Shown here: positions 16,175 through 25,229 of the stretch, piece after piece
Layout: each line of letters begins with the position of its first letter
How positions within the stretch are numbered: position 1 is the stretch's first letter
Assembly (NCBI GenBank): GCA_035519535.1
Contig: DATIWF010000141.1
Location: 1-64,000, forward strand
Origin: DATEGZ01 sp035519535
GTDB taxonomy: Bacteria > Acidobacteriota > Vicinamibacteria > Vicinamibacterales > SCN-69-37
Reading direction: 5' to 3'
Length of the DNA: 64,000 bases
Made by a program: the position numbers and the translations under genes
Notes under the pieces: model-generated
Database searches by the model: none
What the model saw: only the letters and a program-made list of their open reading frames with translations
What the model was told of the DNA's origin: nothing

Positions 16175-16619
16175 GTCCTGGCGCCAGGCTCAGATCCTTG
16201 ACGTGATTGACCACGAGCCGATCGCCTCGCAGGAAGCGCTGCGCCAGAAGCTGCAGACCCGCGGCATCGACGCCACGCAGGCCACGATCTCCCGTGATCT
16301 CAAGGAGTTAGGGCTGGTCAAGCGCGCGGGCGATGGGGCGTACGTGCGGCCCGGCATCGAGCGCGCCAGCCCGGCGGTGAGCGAGCATCTGCGGCGCGCG
16401 GTCGCGTCGCTCGTGCGCGGCCTCGAGCGCGTCGAGCCGCTTCTCGTCGTCCGCACGGACCGGGGGCAGGCCCAGGGATTGGCGGAGTGGATCGACCGGG
16501 CGCAGCTCAAGGAGGTCGCGGGCACCGTGGCCGGAGACGACACGATCCTCCTGGTGTGCCGCGGCGCCGATGCGGCGCACGCCCTCGAGGCCAAGCTCAA
16601 CGGCATGATGAAAGGATGA
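16170..16619 (+). CDS. argR: Arginine repressor
   Basis: The 149-residue regulator has an N-terminal winged helix (about 1-75) with TQATISRDLKELGLVKR as the recognition segment. Its C-terminal hexamerisation/arginine-binding domain contains GTVAGDDTILLVCRG. With arginine it would bind ARG boxes such as those in the argC-argR gap. It is divergent from argC and the first gene of the argR-argG-argH run. Confidence 0.95.
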   Translation: MKSWRQAQILDVIDHEPIASQEALRQKLQTRGIDATQATISRDLKELGLVKRAGDGAYVRPGIERASPAVSEHLRRAVASLVRGLERVEPLLVVRTDRGQAQGLAEWIDRAQLKEVAGTVAGDDTILLVCRGADAAHALEAKLNGMMKG

Positions 16620-16668
16620 CGACGTCACCGTGAAAGACGCACTCAGTCGTTCGCGCGGGCCGCGCCGC

Positions 16669-17784
16669 ATGTCGCGGATCGTTCTGGCCTATTCGGGCGG
16701 CCTGGACACCTCGGTCGCCATCGCCTGGCTCGCCGAGCAGTACCGGGTCGACGTCATCGCCGTCACGGTGGACGTCGGGCAGGGCAAGGAGCTCGACGAC
16801 GTCCGCGAGCGGGCGCTCGCGATTGGCGCGGTCCGCGCGCATGTCCTCGACGTGCGCGAGGAGTTTGCGCGCAGCTTCATCCTGCCGGCGCTGCAGGCTG
16901 GCGCGCGGTACGAAGGGCGGTATCCGCTCGCGACCGCGCTCAGCCGGCCCCTGATCGCCCGGCATCTCGTCGAGATCGCCAGGATCGAGGGCGCGGCGGC
17001 GATCGCGCACGGCGGCACGGACCGCGGCAATGATCAGGTCCGTCTCGAGATCTCGCTGCGGGCGCTCGAGCCGGCGCTCGTGGTCATTGCGCCGACACGC
17101 GAATGGAACATGTCGCGGGCGAATGAAATCGAGTACGCCCGCGCGCGCGGCATCCCGGTGCCGGCGACGGCGGACAGCCCGTACAGCATCGATACGAATC
17201 TGTGGGGGCGGTCGATCGAATGCGGCGTCCTCGAAGATCCGTGGCAGGAGCCGCCCGAGGAGATCTACGGCTTGACGAAGGCGGCGGCCGACAGCCCGGA
17301 CATGGCCGCGTACGTCGAGCTCGAGTTCGAGCGCGGCGTGCCGGTCAAGATCAACGGCGTGGCGATGTCGCCGGTCGAGTTGATCGAATGCCTGGGAACC
17401 ATTGCGGGCGCGCACGGCATCGGCCGCGTGGACATGGTCGAGAGCCACCTCGTCGGGACGAAGACGCGCGAAGTTTACGAGGCGCCCGCCGCCGTGGCGT
17501 TGCACACCGCGCACAGCGACCTCCAGGCGCTCGTGACGCCGCGCGACCTCGAGCGGTTGACCACCGACCTCGGCGTCAAGTACGCCGACCTCGTCTACAA
17601 CGGCCAGTGGTACACGCCGACGCGCGAGGCGATCGACGCATTCGTCTCGAAGGTTCAGGAGCGGGTCACCGGCACGATCCGCCTCAAACTCTTCAAAGGC
17701 GACTGCCGCGTCGTCGGGCGCAAGTCGCCGTTCGCGCTCAACGATCAGGTGACCGCGGGCGTGGACGAGAAGGCGCTTCAATGA
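16669..17784 (+). CDS. argG: Argininosuccinate synthase
   Basis: The enzyme joins citrulline and aspartate with ATP. The N-terminus MSRIVLAYSGGLDTSVAIAW carries the PP-loop AYSGGLDTS. GGTDRGNDQVRLE and TREWNMSRANEIEYA, as well as LWGRSIECG, are conserved substrate-site regions. I take ATG 16669, where family similarity begins (371 residues). A GTG at 16630, ten bases after argR and with AAAGGA upstream, would add 13 residues and is a real alternative. Its stop overlaps the argH start (ATGA). Confidence 0.94.
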   Translation: MSRIVLAYSGGLDTSVAIAWLAEQYRVDVIAVTVDVGQGKELDDVRERALAIGAVRAHVLDVREEFARSFILPALQAGARYEGRYPLATALSRPLIARHLVEIARIEGAAAIAHGGTDRGNDQVRLEISLRALEPALVVIAPTREWNMSRANEIEYARARGIPVPATADSPYSIDTNLWGRSIECGVLEDPWQEPPEEIYGLTKAAADSPDMAAYVELEFERGVPVKINGVAMSPVELIECLGTIAGAHGIGRVDMVESHLVGTKTREVYEAPAAVALHTAHSDLQALVTPRDLERLTTDLGVKYADLVYNGQWYTPTREAIDAFVSKVQERVTGTIRLKLFKGDCRVVGRKSPFALNDQVTAGVDEKALQ

Positions 17785-19166
17785 GCACGCTGTGGTCCGG
17801 CCGGTTTGCGTCCGAGCCCGACAAGGCCGTCTTCGAGCACGGCAAGTCGCTCGACGTCGATCGGCGTCTGCTGGACGACGACGTCACGGGCAGTCAGGCG
17901 TGGGCGGAGGCGCTTGGCCGCGCAGGCGTGTTGAGCGCCGCGAACGTGGATGCCATCGTGCGGGGCCTCGAGGCCGTTCGCGACGCCGTGCGCGCCGACC
18001 CGTCGCTCATCGCGACGGCGGCCGACGAGGACGTGCATTCGTTCGTCGAGCGCGAGCTCATCGCGCGCATTGGCGACCTGGGGAAGCGCCTGCACACCGG
18101 CCGGTCGCGCAACGAGCAGGTCTCCGTGGATTTCCGCTTGTACCTCCGCCGGCACGTTCGTCAGATGCAGCGCGCCATCGCCGGACTGGTCGGGGTCCTG
18201 GCGGACCAGGCCGAGCGAGCGGGCCAGGCGGTGATGCCGTCGTACACGCACATGCGGCGAGCGCAGCCCGTGCTGGCCGCGCACGTCTGGCTCGCGCACG
18301 CGACGGCGTTCCGGCGCGACGTCGATCGCTTCGAGGCGGCGGCGCGCGAAGCCGACGTCATGCCGCTCGGCTCGGGCGCGATCGCCGGCACGGCGTACGA
18401 CGTTGACGTGGAGTTTCTGGCCAGGCGTCTTGGATTCTCCCGCGTGGCGGCCAACAGCATCGACGTTGCGGGAGACCGCGACTTCGTCGCGACGTTCCTC
18501 TACGCGTGTGCGATGACCATGGTCCACCTCAGCCGGCTGGCAGAGGACGTGATCCTGTTCTCGAGCGAGGAGTTCGGCTTTCTGGAAATCGACGAGTCCG
18601 TCGCGACGGGGTCGAGCCTGATGCCGCAGAAGAAGAACCCGGACCCGCTCGAGCTGGTCCGGGGCAAATCGGGCCGTGCGGTCGGCTGGCTGGCGGGCTG
18701 GCTCACGACGCTCAAAGGCCTCGCGCACGGGTACAACAAGGATCTTCAGGAGGACAAAGCCATCGCATTCGAAGCGGAAGACACGGTGATCGGCTGCCTC
18801 GACACGACGGCGATCGTGATCCGCACGCTGGAGTTCCGCGCCGACGCCGCTCGAGCCGCGGCGTCAGGGCTGCTGCTCGCGACTGAAGTCGCCGACTACC
18901 TCGTCGGCCGCGGCCTGCCGTTTCGCACCGCGCATGAAGTGACCGGACGCATCGCCCGCGACCTCGCACTCGCCGGCCGTGACTTCTCCTCGCTCGACCT
19001 CGCCGCCTGGCGCGGGTACGACGCGCACTTCGACGAAGGCATCTTCCAGGCGATCACGCCCGAGGCGGCGGTCGCTGCGCGCCGGACGCCGCAATCCACC
19101 AATCCCGGCGCCGTCGCTGCCGCGCTCGCCGAAACACGGGCGTGGCTGCGCGACATCGGTCACTAA
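17781..19166 (+). CDS. argH: Argininosuccinate lyase
   Basis: The 461-residue enzyme of the fumarase/aspartase superfamily releases arginine and fumarate. The signature GSSLMPQKKNPDPLEL lies near residue 277. TGRSRNEQVSVDFRLYLR and the N-terminal LWSGRFASEPD are also typical. Length equals the family norm. The ATG overlaps the argG stop by four bases. It completes the rightward arg transcript. Confidence 0.95.
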   Translation: MSTLWSGRFASEPDKAVFEHGKSLDVDRRLLDDDVTGSQAWAEALGRAGVLSAANVDAIVRGLEAVRDAVRADPSLIATAADEDVHSFVERELIARIGDLGKRLHTGRSRNEQVSVDFRLYLRRHVRQMQRAIAGLVGVLADQAERAGQAVMPSYTHMRRAQPVLAAHVWLAHATAFRRDVDRFEAAAREADVMPLGSGAIAGTAYDVDVEFLARRLGFSRVAANSIDVAGDRDFVATFLYACAMTMVHLSRLAEDVILFSSEEFGFLEIDESVATGSSLMPQKKNPDPLELVRGKSGRAVGWLAGWLTTLKGLAHGYNKDLQEDKAIAFEAEDTVIGCLDTTAIVIRTLEFRADAARAAASGLLLATEVADYLVGRGLPFRTAHEVTGRIARDLALAGRDFSSLDLAAWRGYDAHFDEGIFQAITPEAAVAARRTPQSTNPGAVAAALAETRAWLRDIGH

Positions 19167-19194
19167 CCGGCCGATCGAAGTCCGCGCCGCAGTC

Positions 19195-19235
19195 GCACCA
19201 CGCACCCAGCACGTAGCACCCAGCACCAGCACGAA
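19195..19235. repeat. Heptamer tandem repeat after argH
   Basis: From 19202 the units GCACCCA, GCACGTA, GCACCCA, GCACCA (one base short) and GCACGAA run in tandem, and a further GCACCAC precedes them. The array fills the gap between the argH stop and the LuxR-type gene, which converge here. Confidence 0.65.
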
Positions 19236-19241
19236 GCGCCG

Positions 19242-19637
19242 TTACAGCGTAATGAGCCCCCGCTGCAGCGCCTTCCTGACGGCGTCCGTGCGATTCGAGG
19301 CGCCGAGCTTGCCGCAGATCGACGCGACGTGAAACTTGACAGTCTGGTCGCTGATGCCGAGTCGTCCGGCGATCGCCTTATTGGGCAGGCCTTCGGCCAC
19401 GAGCTCCAGGACCTGCACCTCGCGCGGCGTCAGTGATTCGGCGGCGACATCCGGCTCTTCGGACGGGACTCCGGGCAGATCGTCCGCCGAGCCCAGCAGG
19501 AACGCGTCGGCGATGAGCCCGGACGCGCGGGCGGCCGCGGTCGAGGCCGCTTCGCCGGCGATCTCCACGGCCGAGCCGTTGAGCGCGCGGCGCAGACGCC
19601 GCCGCTCGTCCGGCGATCCCACGAGCACGACACGCAT
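19242..19637 (-). CDS. LuxR-type DNA-binding regulator with shortened receiver-like domain
   Basis: This 131-residue protein ends in a complete LuxR/GerE helix-turn-helix (about 68-130): LTPREVQVLELVAEGLPNKAIAGRLGIS followed by TVKFHVASICGKLGASNRTDAV. The N-terminal part (MRVVLVGSPDERRRLRRAL...) begins like a response-regulator receiver but is only about 60 residues, half the normal size, so normal phosphorylation is unlikely. It starts two bases after the stop of the HtrA-like pseudoprotease and must be translated with it. The targets are unknown. Confidence 0.85.
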   Translation of the reverse strand: MRVVLVGSPDERRRLRRALNGSAVEIAGEAASTAAARASGLIADAFLLGSADDLPGVPSEEPDVAAESLTPREVQVLELVAEGLPNKAIAGRLGISDQTVKFHVASICGKLGASNRTDAVRKALQRGLITL

Positions 19638-19639
19638 CG

Positions 19640-20539
19640 TTATCGAGACGACCGCTCGCCGACCTTCACGGTGAGCGTCTGCTCGACGCCGCCGCGCACG
19701 AGGCGCACCGGCACCTCGCGTCCAATCCGGTCGCTGCCGAGCAGCTCGAGCAGGCCGTCAGGCGATTCTACCGGCGTGCCGTCGAATTCGAGCAGCACGT
19801 CGCCGACGAGCAGTCCGGCATCGTCGGCCGGGCTCGGGCTCGAGACGCCGACGACGAGAAGAGCGCCGCGATCGACGTGCGCCGCGAGCTTGCGGTCGCG
19901 CAGATGCACGCGCTGGCCCGCCAGCCCGAGGTATCCGCGGCGCGGCGATCCGTGCTCGACGAGCATCGCCGCGGTCTTCCACGCAATCGATGCGGGGATG
20001 ACGACGCCGAGGCCGCGAATCGACGCGGCCGTGCAGATCCCGAGGAGCGCGCCGTGGACGTCCACGAACGCGCCGCCGGCGAATCCCTCGTGCATCGGCG
20101 CGGACGTCCGGATCACCTGGTCGATCCTGCCGCCGCGCCCGGTTGGCAGCGGACCGCCGATCACGGAGACGAGCCCGGCGCTGGCCGTGACCGAGTTGCT
20201 CCAGGAGCGCGCGACCGCGAGCGCGAGGTGTCCGACGCGCGCGGGCGTCTCCGCGGCGCGGATGGCGGGCGCGCCCAGTCCGTTCGCGCGAAGCACGACG
20301 AGGCCCGTCGCCGGATCCCAGCCGCCGAATTCGGCGTCGAGCGTGCGGCCGTCGCCGCTGCGCACGTGCAGGCCCTCCTCGCGGCCGAGCGCGCGCGCGG
20401 TCGTCACGACGATGTCCGGCGCGTACACGACGCCGCTGACGGGTCGTCGATGGCCCTGCACCTGCACGACCGACGGCGTCGCGGCCGCAACGGCATCGGC
20501 GAGTTGATCGGATACGACAGAAAGAGACACATCACTCAT
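19640..20539 (-). CDS. HtrA-like trypsin-fold protein with PDZ domain, catalytic residues lost
   Basis: The 299-residue protein has an HtrA/DegP-like trypsin fold (about 15-190) and a C-terminal PDZ domain (about 200-290, with PADDAGLLVGDVLLEFDG). The catalytic His position reads VVTTARALG (Arg49). The Asp position in DPATGLVVL is Gly79. The nucleophile motif GNSGG reads GFAGG (Ala154). It should be inactive as a protease. No signal peptide is visible, so it may act in the cytoplasm as a binding or sensing protein. A LuxR-type gene follows after two bases. The start is MSDVSLSVVSDQL at 20539. Confidence 0.85.
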   Translation of the reverse strand: MSDVSLSVVSDQLADAVAAATPSVVQVQGHRRPVSGVVYAPDIVVTTARALGREEGLHVRSGDGRTLDAEFGGWDPATGLVVLRANGLGAPAIRAAETPARVGHLALAVARSWSNSVTASAGLVSVIGGPLPTGRGGRIDQVIRTSAPMHEGFAGGAFVDVHGALLGICTAASIRGLGVVIPASIAWKTAAMLVEHGSPRRGYLGLAGQRVHLRDRKLAAHVDRGALLVVGVSSPSPADDAGLLVGDVLLEFDGTPVESPDGLLELLGSDRIGREVPVRLVRGGVEQTLTVKVGERSSR

Positions 20540-20603
20540 GACGCGAGTGTGGCAGACGCCTCTCGTCCCGAGATCACCCGAATGGGCGGGGACCGGCGCC
20601 GGC

Positions 20604-22241
20604 TCACTTCGGCGGCGATCCCGCCGGCACGCTCGCGCCGAGCGGCACGGTCGGCAGGAACTCGGGAGGCCGCCGGCGCTTCGTGCCCTGCTCGTAGGCA
20701 TAGGCGAGCCGGATGAGCGTCGCCTCGCTCCAGGCGCGGCCGATGAACGAAAGCCCGACCGGCAGGCCGAAGACCTGTCCGGCCGGAACCGTGACGTGCG
20801 GATAGCCGGCGACGGCCGCGAGCGTCGAGCTGCCATTCGTCGCGTAGTCGCCGTTCACGAGGTCGGTCAGCCACGGCGGGCCGCCCGTCGGCGCGACGAG
20901 CGCGTCGAGATGCAGTCGGTCCATCACGGCGTCGATGCCGTCGTGTTGCGCCAGGCGATGATTGCGCTCGAGCGCGGCGAGGTACTGCCGATCGGTCAGC
21001 GGTCCCTTCTCCTCCGCGCGCAGCATGAGCTCCTGCCCGAAGTACGGCATCTCGAGGTCCCGGTGCGCGTCGTTGAACGCGATGACGTCCTTGAGCGAGT
21101 GCACGGGCGCCTGCGGCCCGAGTCCCGCCAGGTACTTGTTCAGATCGGCCTTGAACTCGAACAGCAGGACCGTGAGCTCCGACTCGTCGAACGTCCCGAT
21201 CGTCGGCACGTCCGCGGGATCGACGATGACGGCGCCCAGGCGTTTGAGATCCGCGAGAGCCGTCTCCATGACGGCATCGGTCGCCGGGCTGTAGCCCATC
21301 AGCTTCTGCCGGATGACGCCCAGCCGCGCGCCGGCGAGACCGCCCGCGTCGAGCGCCTTCGTGTAATCGCGCGTGCGCCTCGCGTCGCTGTCGCGCGTCG
21401 CCGGATCGGCCGGGTCCGTGCCGGCGATCGCCGCGAGGACGATCGCCGCGTCCGAGACGGTGCGCGCCATCGGCCCGGCCGTGTCCTGACTGTGCGCGAT
21501 CGGCACGATGCCGGTGCGGCTGACGAGGCCGAGCGTCGGTTTGATGCCGACCAGGCCGTTGTTGTTCGACGGCGACACGATCGATCCGTCGGTCTCGGTG
21601 CCGATCGCGACGGCCGCGAGATTCGCGGAGATCGCCGCGCCCGATCCGGAGCTCGACCCGGACGGATTGCGGTCGAGCGCGTACGGATTGCGCGTGAGGC
21701 CGCCGCGCCCGCTCCAGCCGCTCGACGAGTGCGTCGACCGGAAATTCGCCCATTCGCTGAGGTTGGTCTTGCCGAGGATGACCGCGCCGGCGTCCCGCAG
21801 GCGCGCGACGAGAAACGCGTCGGCCGGCGCGATCGAGCCCTCGAGCGCGAGCGATCCGGCGGTCGTCTGCATGCGGTCGGCGGTCGCGATGTTGTCCTTG
21901 ATGAGCACGGGGATGCCGTGCAGGGGCCCGCGCGGACCCTTCGTCTTGCGCTCGGCGTCGAGGGCATCGGCCGCCGCCAGCGCGTCGGGATTGACCTGGA
22001 TCACGCTCTTCAGCATCGGGCCGCGGCGATCGATGGCCTCGATGCGGGCGAGGTACTTCTCGGCGAGCGACCGCGCGGTGTCCTGGCCGCGGGCCATGCG
22101 GTCGGCGAGCGACGCGATCGTGGCTTCCTCGAGATCGAACGCCGCGGGCGGCGGCGCCGCCGGCGGCGGCTGACACGCGGCCACCCACGAGAGGGCCAGC
22201 GCGCACGCGGCGCTCGCCGCGACGCTTCGCGAACCGGTCAT
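20604..22241 (-). CDS. Amidase-signature lipoprotein
   Basis: The 545-residue protein starts at ATG 22241 after GGAGG. A lipoprotein signal with lipobox VAAC (ALALSWVAACQPPP) places it at the membrane. The amidase signature is clear: HGIPVLIKDNIAT supplies the catalytic Lys, and NPSGSSSGSGAAISANL plus IGTETDGSIVSPSNNNGLVG supply the Ser-cisSer pair region. Such enzymes hydrolyse amides, and the substrate is not predictable. The frame stays open far upstream without biological meaning. It is divergent from the diadenylate-cyclase-like gene. Confidence 0.93.
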   Translation of the reverse strand: MTGSRSVAASAACALALSWVAACQPPPAAPPPAAFDLEEATIASLADRMARGQDTARSLAEKYLARIEAIDRRGPMLKSVIQVNPDALAAADALDAERKTKGPRGPLHGIPVLIKDNIATADRMQTTAGSLALEGSIAPADAFLVARLRDAGAVILGKTNLSEWANFRSTHSSSGWSGRGGLTRNPYALDRNPSGSSSGSGAAISANLAAVAIGTETDGSIVSPSNNNGLVGIKPTLGLVSRTGIVPIAHSQDTAGPMARTVSDAAIVLAAIAGTDPADPATRDSDARRTRDYTKALDAGGLAGARLGVIRQKLMGYSPATDAVMETALADLKRLGAVIVDPADVPTIGTFDESELTVLLFEFKADLNKYLAGLGPQAPVHSLKDVIAFNDAHRDLEMPYFGQELMLRAEEKGPLTDRQYLAALERNHRLAQHDGIDAVMDRLHLDALVAPTGGPPWLTDLVNGDYATNGSSTLAAVAGYPHVTVPAGQVFGLPVGLSFIGRAWSEATLIRLAYAYEQGTKRRRPPEFLPTVPLGASVPAGSPPK

Positions 22242-22280
22242 GTCACGACCTCCGGGTGCTATCGTAGCGATCCTCGCGCC

Positions 22281-23585
22281 ATGGAGTACGCCTTTCCCGG
22301 CACGCTGGCCGACGAGATCGCGCGCCGGTGGCAGACGTTCGCGCCCGGCGCGGCGCCGCCTCTGCCCGCGCCGGCGCAATTGAGGCATCTGCTCGAGACC
22401 GCGTTCTACGCCAGCCTGGAGCGCGAGGAAGGCCGGGACCTCCATTTTGTCCTGTGCTGCACACCCGCAGCGGAGATCCTGCGCGACGGGTTCGGCGAAG
22501 CGGTGCCGGTCGCGCCGCTGGTCTCGCCGCGGCCGTTCAACGTCGAGGAGATTCGATCGCTCGCGCCGGCCGTGAGCCCGGCCAACGCGGCCATCCTGGT
22601 CCGCTGGTCGCCCGATCGCGTGGACGCGGCGGCGTGCGAGATTGCCGGCATCCTGCACGTCGGCGCGCATCTCGCGCGCGCGCGGAGCGGCCGCTCGTTC
22701 CACTACCGGCCCGCGCCCTCCGGGCTCGTGATCGACGTGCGCGAGGCCGGCGAGCTGCACGTCTATCAGGGCAGCGTCAAGCTCGCGGCGATGAAGGGCG
22801 GACGGCTGCACGATCAGATCGCGTTCTCCGCGCTCGAGTTCCTGCCGATCAGCGACATCCTCACGCGCGGCGAGCAGGCGCTGCGCCCCGGCATCACGCC
22901 GCCCGCGCGTCCGCCGGGCGGCGAGTCGTCGGACTTCGCGTGGACCGCACTGCTCAACACGATCCTCTGCATCGTCAACGGCGTGAAAGAGCACGGGCAC
23001 GGCGGGACCGTGCTGCTCGTTGCCCCCGACTCGGAGTGGAGTCTGCCCGTGCGGATGAAGTACGACATCGACGAGCGCGCGCGCGTCCTCGGCCAGCGCT
23101 TCGTGCGGTTTCTGAACGTCGGGTTCGCGCTCATGGACCGGCAGCGCCGCCGCCGGAACGACCGGCAGACGAGCGGCGCGGCGGCGATCGCCGCGCTGCA
23201 GACCGCGGCCTACGCGGCGGAAGCCGATCTGGCGGATGCCGCGGATCTGATCTCGCGGTGGAGCGCCGTGGACGGCGCCGTCGTGCTCGGGTCGGACCTT
23301 CGCGTCCTGGGGTTTGGCGCCGAAATCGTCCTCGACGCCGCGAAGCCGGTGAAGGCGTTCGAAGTCAGCGGCGCGCTCAGCGACGGCGCGACCTGGCCGA
23401 GCGTGGACAGCGAAAGCTTCGGCATGCGGCACCGGTCCGCCCTGCGGTGCGTGGCCGTCGCCGAGCGCACGGCCGCGTTCGTCGTCTCGCAGGACGGTAC
23501 CGTCAGCTTCTTCTGGAAGCAGGGCGGCGAGGTCCACCTCAAACGCGACGTGAACACGGCGAATCCCAACGTGATCGGCGGGTAG
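22281..23585 (+). CDS. DAC (diadenylate cyclase)-domain-like sensor protein (DACNV type)
   Basis: The 434-residue protein starts MEYAFPGTLADEIARRWQ. Its C-terminal 120 residues carry the two hallmarks of DisA/CdaA-type diadenylate cyclase domains: VDGAVVLGSDLRVLGFGAEI (DGA near 330) and FGMRHRSALRCVAVAE (RHR near 383), then VVSQDGTVSFFW. The long N-terminal region resembles the DACNV-type sensor proteins described in nucleotide-signalling surveys. It could make or sense c-di-AMP or a related nucleotide. There are no membrane segments. It is divergent from the amidase, with a 39-base gap. Confidence 0.7.
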   Translation: MEYAFPGTLADEIARRWQTFAPGAAPPLPAPAQLRHLLETAFYASLEREEGRDLHFVLCCTPAAEILRDGFGEAVPVAPLVSPRPFNVEEIRSLAPAVSPANAAILVRWSPDRVDAAACEIAGILHVGAHLARARSGRSFHYRPAPSGLVIDVREAGELHVYQGSVKLAAMKGGRLHDQIAFSALEFLPISDILTRGEQALRPGITPPARPPGGESSDFAWTALLNTILCIVNGVKEHGHGGTVLLVAPDSEWSLPVRMKYDIDERARVLGQRFVRFLNVGFALMDRQRRRRNDRQTSGAAAIAALQTAAYAAEADLADAADLISRWSAVDGAVVLGSDLRVLGFGAEIVLDAAKPVKAFEVSGALSDGATWPSVDSESFGMRHRSALRCVAVAERTAAFVVSQDGTVSFFWKQGGEVHLKRDVNTANPNVIGG

Positions 23586-23711
23586 AGCAGGGTCGGCCCC
23601 TCCCCGCGGATTTCCTTTGCTTCCGGCGCCGCGTCTGACATATCTAATGGGCACTCCCCATGACAAATCCGGCCGCGCGCTGGCTCGCGCGGTGCTCATC
23701 CTGGAGGGTCT

Positions 23712-25220
23712 ATGCCGATGCGCTCTCTGATTCTGGCAGGCGGAGGGCTGAAGGTCGGGTTTCAGGCCGGCGTGCTGCAGGTCTGGCTCGATGAAGCGGG
23801 ATTGACGTTCGACCACGCCGACGGCGCGAGCGGCGGCTGCTTCAACCTGGCGATGTACTGCCAGGGGATGTCGGGCAAGCAGATCGCGGACAACTGGCGC
23901 GCGTACGACCCGTTCATCAGCGGCGCCCCGAACTTTGCCGGGCCCGCCGAGTTCGCGCATCAGCAGTCGTTCTTCACGCTCGACGCGATGCGGCGGCAGC
24001 TGTTTCCGAAGTGGGGCCTCGACTGGAACAAGATCCGCGCGGGCACACGCCTCGGCACGTTCAACCTGTGCAACTTCTCGAAGAAGCAGCTCGAGATCGT
24101 CACCAACGCGGGCATGGACGAGGACCGCCTCGTGAGCTCGGTCTCGCTGCCGATCTGGTTCCCGCCGGTGCCGATCAACGGCGATCTGTACATCGACGCC
24201 GTCTACCTCACCGACGCCAACGTGGCGGAGGCGATCCGCCGGGGCGCGGACGAGATCTGGGCGATCTGGACGGTCAGCACGCGCAACGAGTGGCGGCCGG
24301 GATTCGTCGAGCAGTACTTCCAGATCATCGAGACCGTCGCCGACGGCAACTTCTTCGACATCTGGAGACGCATCGAGCGCAACAACCAGGCGATCGCGGC
24401 CGGCAGCCCCGGCGAGTTCGGGCGGCCGATCGCGCTGAAGCTGCTCCAGGCGGAAGTGCCCGTCCACTACCTCTTCAACCTCTCGCGCGATCGCATGGCC
24501 GAGGCCGTCAACCTCGGCGTGGACATGGCCCGGTCGTGGTGCCGGGCGCAGGGGATCCCGCTCGGCGCGCCGGTCACGCAGCCGACGCCGGCGAGCACCC
24601 GCACGAGCCTGCAGTTCAGCGAGCAGATGAAGGGCTTCATGGCGCCGGCCGGTGACTTCCAGGCGGGCTTCGCGCTGGGCCAGAAGCAGAACAAGAAGCT
24701 GGACGTGGCGCTCACGATCGCGACGACCGACGCCAGCGCGTTCATCAGCGATCCGAGTCACGCGATGACGGTGACCGGCACCGCGGACTCGCCCTGGCTC
24801 GGCGGCAAGGTGCCGATCGACTCCGGCGACTTCAACCTGCTCGTGAGCACCGCCGACCCGCGCCAGAAAGAGATGCGGTACCGCCTGTTCGTCCACCACG
24901 CCGACGGCACCGAGCGGACGATCGTCGGCTTCAAGAAGGTGCAGAACGACGGCGGCGCGTTCGCCGAAGTGTGGACCGACACGACGACGCTCTACACGAC
25001 GATCTATCGCGGGCACGTCACGGCGGCCGCCGAGGCGACGGCCGACCAGGTCGCGACCGGGATCATCCAGATCCAGTTCTTCGATTTCCTCCAGGAGATG
25101 ACGACGTTCCGGGTCGAAGGGCCGACCGTCGCCGATCGCACGAACGCGATGACGCGGTTCGCGCAGCTCTTTCTGGGCAAGCTGATGGACGTGTACGGCG
25201 GGTTTCTCACGACCGCGTAG
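23712..25220 (+). CDS. Patatin-like phospholipase with extra C-terminal domain
   Basis: The 502-residue protein has an N-terminal patatin domain: LILAGGGLKVGFQAGVLQ forms the oxyanion loop and DGASGG (Ser40) the GxSxG elbow. NGDLYIDAVYLTDAN is the likely Asp region, although the usual DG(G/A) reads DAV. The last 230 residues (FSEQMKGFMAPAGDFQAGF onward) look like the lipid-enzyme-associated domain found C-terminal in some large cholesterol-oxidase-like GMC proteins. GGAGGG precedes the ATG. The GMC oxidoreductase follows 9 bases later, so the two probably act on one lipid. Confidence 0.85.
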   Translation: MPMRSLILAGGGLKVGFQAGVLQVWLDEAGLTFDHADGASGGCFNLAMYCQGMSGKQIADNWRAYDPFISGAPNFAGPAEFAHQQSFFTLDAMRRQLFPKWGLDWNKIRAGTRLGTFNLCNFSKKQLEIVTNAGMDEDRLVSSVSLPIWFPPVPINGDLYIDAVYLTDANVAEAIRRGADEIWAIWTVSTRNEWRPGFVEQYFQIIETVADGNFFDIWRRIERNNQAIAAGSPGEFGRPIALKLLQAEVPVHYLFNLSRDRMAEAVNLGVDMARSWCRAQGIPLGAPVTQPTPASTRTSLQFSEQMKGFMAPAGDFQAGFALGQKQNKKLDVALTIATTDASAFISDPSHAMTVTGTADSPWLGGKVPIDSGDFNLLVSTADPRQKEMRYRLFVHHADGTERTIVGFKKVQNDGGAFAEVWTDTTTLYTTIYRGHVTAAAEATADQVATGIIQIQFFDFLQEMTTFRVEGPTVADRTNAMTRFAQLFLGKLMDVYGGFLTTA

Positions 25221-25229
25221 GAGGAGGCC

